This document shows, one piece after another, positions 6,681 through 9,905 of a DNA stretch of 9,905 bases. The position numbers and the translations under genes were made by a program. Location of the stretch: NCBI GenBank assembly GCA_029932545.1, contig JAOZPW010000012.1, positions 16,244-26,148 on the forward strand, written 5' to 3'. The stretch's first letter is position 1. Every line of letters begins with the position of its first letter. The stretch is from Thermoanaerobaculales bacterium. Its GTDB lineage: Bacteria; Acidobacteriota; Thermoanaerobaculia; Thermoanaerobaculales; Sulfomarinibacteraceae. The notes under the pieces were generated by a model. That model was not told where the DNA came from and did no database searches. It saw only the letters and a program-made list of their open reading frames with translations.

Positions 6681-7684
6681 GCCTTGCTCGCCATGTACTC
6701 CATCAGGTCGACGCAGCGGACCGAGTAGGCATTCTCGTTGTCATACCAGCCGACGATGCGGAAGAAATCAGGCGCCCGCTGGGCGATCAATTCGAGGTCA
6801 ACGACCACCGAGTTGCTCTCACCGATGATATCCGAGGACACCAGGGGCTCATTGGAAGCCTTGAGGATACCCTTGAGCTCTCCGGCGGCGGCTGTTTTGA
6901 ACGCTTCGATCAGCTGTTCGGCTGTGCCCTCACGCTCGGAAACGAAGATGACGTCGCAGACCGAGCCGTCGGCCACGGGAACGCGCATGGCGCCGCCGTC
7001 CAGTTTTCCAGCAAGCTCAGGCAGCACCAGACTGACGGCCTTGGCCGCGCCGGTCGAGGTAGGAATGATGTTGATGGCAGCTGCGCGGGCACGCCGTTTA
7101 TCCGACGGGTGCTGTACGTCGAGAATGCTCTGGTCGTTGGTGTAGGCGTGGGTCGTTGTCAGCCAGCCGTGTTTGATGCCGACGGTATCATTCAGCACCT
7201 TCGCCATCGGGGCCAGACAGTTGGTGGTGCACGATGCGTTGGAAACGACGTTATGGGCTGCAGGGTCGTAGGTCGTATGGTTGACCCCCATGACGAAGGT
7301 CGCGTCGACCTCTTTGCCGGGCGCGGTGATGATGACCTTCTTGGCGCCGGCTTTGAGGTGCTTGCCCGCAGTCTCGCGAGAGCGGAAGAAGCCGGTGGCT
7401 TCAAAGACGAAATCGACGCCCAGTTCGGCCCAGGGCAGCTTGGCGGGGTCACGCTCCGCGAAGACCTTGATCACGTCGCCGTCGATAACCATACCTTCCG
7501 ATGTGACTTCGACCGTGCCGGGGTATTTTCCGTGCACACTGTCGTGTTTGAAGAGATAGCCCAACATGTCGGGCGACGTCAGATCGTTGATGGCGACGAT
7601 ATCGATGCCGTCGCGGCTTTTGAGGTGGCGGCCGACCAGGCGGCCGATACGACCGAATCCGTTAATTGCAACTTTAATGCTCAT
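6677..7684 (-). CDS. gap: Glyceraldehyde-3-phosphate dehydrogenase, type I
   Basis: A 335-residue NAD-binding Rossmann enzyme that oxidises glyceraldehyde 3-phosphate to 1,3-bisphosphoglycerate. It begins V-A-I-N-G-F-G-R-I-G-R (5-15), the dinucleotide-binding loop, with N33-D34-L-T at the end of the second strand, typical of NAD-preferring forms. The active site S151-C152-T-T-N-C156 and the base H179 (T-T-H-A-Y-T) are intact, as are I-P-T-S-T-G-A-A-K (phosphate site), M-R-V-P-V and the late W-Y-D-N-E. GGAGG at 7690-7694 lies five bases before the ATG. This is the first gene of the operon, read from a candidate promoter about 30 bases upstream, and its stop overlaps pgk by four bases. The first position suggests it carries the strongest expression of the set. 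Confidence 0.98.
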   Translation of the reverse strand: MSIKVAINGFGRIGRLVGRHLKSRDGIDIVAINDLTSPDMLGYLFKHDSVHGKYPGTVEVTSEGMVIDGDVIKVFAERDPAKLPWAELGVDFVFEATGFFRSRETAGKHLKAGAKKVIITAPGKEVDATFVMGVNHTTYDPAAHNVVSNASCTTNCLAPMAKVLNDTVGIKHGWLTTTHAYTNDQSILDVQHPSDKRRARAAAINIIPTSTGAAKAVSLVLPELAGKLDGGAMRVPVADGSVCDVIFVSEREGTAEQLIEAFKTAAAGELKGILKASNEPLVSSDIIGESNSVVVDLELIAQRAPDFFRIVGWYDNENAYSVRCVDLMEYMASKA

Positions 7685-7714
7685 GAAATCCTCCGGTTCA
7701 AAAAATGGGTTGTG

Positions 7715-7723
7715 AGTATAACA
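7715..7723 (-). promoter_or_regulatory. Candidate extended -10 promoter of the gap operon
   Basis: On the minus strand TGTTATACT carries TATACT (7715-7720) with the TG of an extended -10 element. No good -35 box lies 16-18 bases upstream, which extended -10 promoters tolerate. Transcription would begin near 7708, giving a short leader of about 24 bases that contains the GGAGG of gap. Inferred from consensus only. Confidence 0.5.
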
Positions 7724-7760
7724 TCTGTTGATTCAAAAAGGGGGTCAGAGAGGAGGAATT

Positions 7761-7796
7761 CGGGCACGGCAACGGGAACGGCCTCGGGCTCGGGCA
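7761..7796. repeat. Imperfect hexameric tandem repeat
   Basis: Six consecutive 6-base units all begin with CGG (for example CGGGCA, CGGCAA, CGGGAA), with the period kept without slips over 36 bases. It lies in the spacer between the gap promoter and the tRNA-Glu promoter, outside any supported gene. Units differ at positions 4-6. It could be a decayed dispersed hexamer repeat or the remnant of a Pro-rich coding sequence on the minus strand. Confidence 0.6.
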
Positions 7797-7828
7797 GGAC
7801 TTCGATCGGGGTGTGTTCGTGGCCGTTC

Positions 7829-7857
7829 TTGAACCCCGGCGAACCATGTGGTACCGT
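7829..7857 (+). promoter_or_regulatory. Candidate promoter of tRNA-Glu
   Basis: TTGAAC (7829-7834) and TACCGT (7852-7857) are separated by 17 bases, and TGG directly before the second box gives an extended -10. The predicted start near 7864 is six bases before the tRNA and is preceded by a C/G-rich discriminator, as in stable-RNA promoters. The -10 hexamer itself is a poor match. Confidence 0.45.
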
Positions 7858-7869
7858 CCGTCTCCGCGT

Positions 7870-7944
7870 GGCCCGTTCGTCTAGGGGTTAGGACGTCGGC
7901 CTCTCACGCCGGTAACACGGGTTCGAATCCCGTACGGGCTACCA
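7870..7944 (+). tRNA. tRNA-Glu (anticodon CTC)
   Basis: A standard class I fold: acceptor GGCCCGT with ACGGGCT (first pair G-U), discriminator A at 7941 and encoded CCA (7942-7944). The anticodon stem CGGC/GCCG holds loop CTCTCAC (anticodon CTC), and the T arm is CGGG with TTCGAAT. T8, C9 and the D-arm text (CGTCTAGGGG) match tRNA-Glu of other bacteria. It is a single gene, divergent from the gap operon and followed 13 bases later by a terminator. Confidence 0.96.
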
Positions 7945-7956
7945 CGCAGTCAATCC

Positions 7957-7981
7957 ACCGCGCCGTTTGGCGCGGTTTTTT
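7957..7981 (+). terminator. Rho-independent terminator of tRNA-Glu
   Basis: Stem ACCGCGCC (7957-7964) pairs with GGCGCGGT (7969-7976) around loop GTTT and runs into six T residues (7976-7981). It ends the tRNA-Glu transcript and isolates it from the downstream two-gene unit. Confidence 0.93.
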
Positions 7982-8130
7982 GATGGGTGAAATCGCTCCA
8001 TGGATGAACCGACCCCCTTTCGACTTTTGTCGCGGATTCGGACGCGGTTTTCGGTCGCTGTCCACTGCCGCTGCCATCTGACACTGGCGTTGTCCCGGGT
8101 TTTTGTGATCCATCCCCGGCCTTCTGTATC

Positions 8131-8163
8131 ATGCCACCTTGGCGGGTATTCGCCAGGTGGCAT
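8131..8163. repeat. Long inverted repeat before the nucleotidyltransferase gene
   Basis: ATGCCACCTTGGCG (8131-8144) is the reverse complement of CGCCAGGTGGCAT (8151-8163) apart from one bulged T; the centre is GGTATT. No T-run follows, so a terminator is unlikely. It ends 18 bases before a good -10 box, where a repressor site would sit. It may be an operator for the winged-helix protein encoded by the second gene, which is inference. Confidence 0.75.
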
Positions 8164-8180
8164 TTGGCCAGAAGATGGTT

Positions 8181-8186
8181 TATAGT
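8181..8186 (+). promoter_or_regulatory. Candidate -10 box giving a near-leaderless mRNA
   Basis: TATAGT matches the sigma-70 -10 consensus at 5 of 6 positions and ends seven bases before the ATG at 8194. Initiation at the usual distance would fall at or next to the start codon. No Shine-Dalgarno precedes that ATG, which fits leaderless translation. The -35 region at 17 bases spacing is TGGCAT, inside the right arm of the inverted repeat. Confidence 0.45.
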
Positions 8187-8193
8187 AGCCATT

Positions 8194-8817
8194 ATGACTA
8201 CCAGAGATGTGATTTCAAATCATCAACACCTCGGAAATGATGCGTTACACAGGGCATTCCAGGCACTCGCTATCCGGCTGCAGGAGAACGGCGCCCGCCC
8301 GGTCGAGATTGTGGTCTGTGGAGGGGCGGCCTTGATACTCACAGGCCTCGTACCCCGAACAACCAAGGACGTAGATGTCGTTGCCCTTTCGACATCCGAG
8401 GTCCTACGATCACCGGACCCGCTTCCCGACGATCTTCTTCGGGCCGTGGCGGAGGCGGCCGAGGACATGGGCATCTCGGAGAATTGGCTCAACAACGGCC
8501 CCAGTTCTGGGGAGGGTGGGCTGTTTCAAATGGGCCTCCCTGCCGGACTGGAGGGCCGAATGTGCAGTCGAAAGTACGGCCCAATTTTGACGGTGCACCT
8601 CATTGATCGGTTGGACCAGATCTACTTCAAGCTGTACGCTGCGGTCGATCGTGGCGGGTACCACATTGAGGACCTTCTGGTACTCGAACCGGCGTCAGAT
8701 GAGATCAAGGGCGCGGCCTTGTGGGCGATGTCTCACGACGTTTCAGCGGGATTCGCTGCGATCCTGAAAGACCTGCTTGGGAAAATTGGGTATTGTGATG
8801 TTGCTGACAAACTTTAG
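8194..8817 (+). CDS. Nucleotidyltransferase-fold protein (DUF6036-like)
   Basis: A 207-residue protein with the MNT-type nucleotidyltransferase signature: V-C-G43-G44-A-A-L, then R55-T-T-K-D59-V-D61, matching G-G ... T-x-D-x-D, which binds nucleotide and metal. Further on come the helix F145-K146-L-Y-A-A-V-D152-R and H-I-E-D160-L, resembling the K ... D segment of AbiEii/DUF6036-like proteins, where Lys and Asp complete the active site. E96-N-W-L-N-N-G-P and K127-Y-G-P-I-L-T-V-H also look family-specific. ATG 8194 is preferred to an in-frame ATG at 8131, because the extra 21 residues would be encoded by the inverted repeat and -10 box. It is first of two genes; the next begins inside its last codons. 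Family members are often toxin or defence components, so an enzyme that transfers a nucleotide to tRNA or protein is possible; the substrate is not visible. Confidence 0.72.
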   Translation: MTTRDVISNHQHLGNDALHRAFQALAIRLQENGARPVEIVVCGGAALILTGLVPRTTKDVDVVALSTSEVLRSPDPLPDDLLRAVAEAAEDMGISENWLNNGPSSGEGGLFQMGLPAGLEGRMCSRKYGPILTVHLIDRLDQIYFKLYAAVDRGGYHIEDLLVLEPASDEIKGAALWAMSHDVSAGFAAILKDLLGKIGYCDVADKL

Positions 8818-9838
8818 GGCAGAATATCGGGACCGACTCCTGTCGGTCCTATGGCGCCAGTGGACGGCACTGGGAGTGGCCGGCAGCCAGAAAGTATGGA
8901 ACGCCACCGTCGTCGATCCCGAAGCGCTGTTGTTGATCACGTGCACCCTTACCCGATCGGATCCGAGGCTCTTTGATGCGGTGCTCGAGTGGCTTCAACT
9001 CAATGGGCAGTACATCAATGTGCAAAGGATCAAGCGCATGCTTCGGGACGAAGTATTTGTCGGCGAGCCTGTGCTCAATGCGGTGGCCGCCAAGATCAGC
9101 ACGTCCGTCAGCCAAACCAAATGGGCGAAGCTGGCGGGCCGCCCCTCCACCGAACCCGATAGTCTTGAGCCACTTTTTTTTCTATCCAACGGTAATCCAC
9201 TCCCGGTCGCCAGGAAGGAAGATGAGGGGTTCGCAAAGTTTGGCTTCGCGCGTGAGCAGTTCATCAAGCGCGGAGTAGCCGAAATATTTCGCCCGGAACA
9301 CGCCAGCAATCTTCTCCTTCGACTGAGGGCCCTGCTCGGTGTGAACGCCCGGTGCGACGTTCTGCAGTTTCTTCTGCTCAATCAAACCGGATCACCTCGA
9401 GCAATTGCCAGGGATTGTTACTACTTTCCGGCGACGATTTCAAAGGCAATGTCCGAGATGAGCCAGTCCGGTTTCCTCGTATCGACCACTGAGGGCAGGC
9501 GTCGGTGTTACCGATTGACTCCAGACACCTGGAAAGGGCTTTTTCTGGGATCAGCGCCGAAAATGTCGTGGATTGTTTGGGCTCGTCTGTTCAGTGCCCT
9601 TGAACAGATATGGCTCTTCCTGGACGTTGAGAACCTCGCAGAGAAGGGCCCCCTGGTACAGGCCTCGGCCCTGCGCCGGATCCTCAAAAGGGAACCCCTG
9701 TCACGTCTCGAGGGAAGAGCGCGCTCGCTTGTTTTTGAAAATGACTCGGCTCATCCGGGCGAGGCACTGATACCGTTCTTCATCACCCGGACGAGAGCCC
9801 TATTGCACTGGCTTGAAGACGGGTGCAGCGAGTTGTAG
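8798..9838 (+). CDS. Winged-helix domain protein, partner of the nucleotidyltransferase
   Basis: A 346-residue soluble protein, taken from ATG 8798; an in-frame TTG at 8777 would add seven residues. Residues about 176-248 read as an ArsR/MarR-like winged helix: helices L-R-A-L-L-G (177-181), C-D-V-L-Q-F-L-L (186-193) and P-R-A-I-A-R-D (200-206), recognition helix S215-K-A-M-S-E-M, then a wing with R-R-R-C-Y-R-L near 234-240. The first 170 residues (with P41-E-A-L-L-L and D-P-R-L-F-D at 55-60) and the last 95 (helical, Leu/Arg-rich) match nothing I can name. It overlaps the nucleotidyltransferase gene by 20 bases, so the two are almost surely co-expressed. It may be DNA-binding antitoxin or autorepressor of the pair; AbiEi proteins also carry winged helices, but at the N-terminus and encoded first. 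Function is inferred, and the domain call is moderate. Confidence 0.6.
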   Translation: MLLTNFRAEYRDRLLSVLWRQWTALGVAGSQKVWNATVVDPEALLLITCTLTRSDPRLFDAVLEWLQLNGQYINVQRIKRMLRDEVFVGEPVLNAVAAKISTSVSQTKWAKLAGRPSTEPDSLEPLFFLSNGNPLPVARKEDEGFAKFGFAREQFIKRGVAEIFRPEHASNLLLRLRALLGVNARCDVLQFLLLNQTGSPRAIARDCYYFPATISKAMSEMSQSGFLVSTTEGRRRCYRLTPDTWKGLFLGSAPKMSWIVWARLFSALEQIWLFLDVENLAEKGPLVQASALRRILKREPLSRLEGRARSLVFENDSAHPGEALIPFFITRTRALLHWLEDGCSEL

Positions 9839-9883
9839 CACCTCGGAGGCCCGGCCGGAAACCCCCCTCGAAGCGAAAATTGC

Positions 9884-9905
9884 GAGGAGGTGCGAGATGT
9901 GACGT
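9884..9905 (+). other. Possible ribosome site and start of a next gene, cut by the window end
   Basis: GAGGAGG (9884-9890) is an excellent Shine-Dalgarno, eight bases before GTG 9899, which reads Val/Met-Thr before the window ends. The nearer ATG at 9897 is followed at once by TGA and cannot start a gene. Only two codons are visible, so no product can be given. Confidence 0.3.

Noticed and set aside
7681..7896. Open frame on the minus strand before gap, rich in Pro, Glu, Val and Ala.
   Set aside because: It has no start codon, begins at a stop inside tRNA-Glu and covers the gap promoter and hexamer repeat; at best a remnant.
7921..7944. 3' half of tRNA-Glu as an attachment site for an integrated island carrying the two-gene module.
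   Set aside because: No second copy of the tRNA end, no integrase and no repeat is seen in the window, so integration is not supported.
9838..9893. Possible hairpin from GCACCTC (9838-9844) and GAGGTGC (9887-9893) after the winged-helix gene.
   Set aside because: Only seven pairs around a 42-base loop and no T-run; more likely chance overlap with a ribosome-binding site.
1..9905. Search for CRISPR arrays, insertion sequences and transposase genes.
   Set aside because: No spaced direct repeats, no terminal inverted repeat pairs around a gene and no transposase-like protein were seen.

Overview
The window looks like chromosomal DNA of a GC-rich bacterium (roughly 60% G+C by eye), probably Gram-negative and related to Proteobacteria in the broad sense or a deltaproteobacterial/acidobacterial-type lineage. 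The evidence is an aquaporin Z very close to the proteobacterial type, the synteny gap-pgk-tpiA-secG-tRNA-Leu(GAG) (secG followed by tRNA-Leu(GAG) is also the E. coli arrangement), CCA encoded in both tRNA genes, and frequent GTG starts or 4-base ATGA gene overlaps. The genus cannot be named from this sequence.

Left part, plus strand (1-4180): the 3' end of a dinB-like Y-family DNA polymerase whose last codons look frameshifted; then a multi-spanning GT-C type membrane glycosyltransferase, translationally coupled by an ATGA overlap to an Old Yellow Enzyme family NADH:flavin oxidoreductase; then aqpZ with a strong Shine-Dalgarno. A symmetrical hairpin flanked by A and T runs closes this part and serves both converging transcripts.

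Middle, minus strand (7720 down to 4190): a compact glycolytic operon gap-pgk-tpiA followed by secG, with gaps of at most 4 bases or overlaps between genes, then tRNA-Leu(GAG). A candidate extended -10 promoter lies just before gap. The tRNA has its own candidate promoter, whose -35 box overlaps the secG stop codon.

Right part, plus strand (7829-9905): tRNA-Glu(CTC) with a candidate promoter and a clean terminator, divergent from gap; a spacer with a hexameric tandem repeat on the gap side and a long inverted repeat on the far side; then a two-gene unit. Its first gene is a small nucleotidyltransferase-fold protein (likely DUF6036-like). The second, overlapping by about 20 bases, is a 346-residue protein with a winged-helix domain in its second half. 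This pair recalls type IV (AbiE-like) toxin-antitoxin modules but has the reverse gene order and a different architecture, and it is the most interesting part of the window. A strong ribosome-binding site at the extreme right may start another gene.
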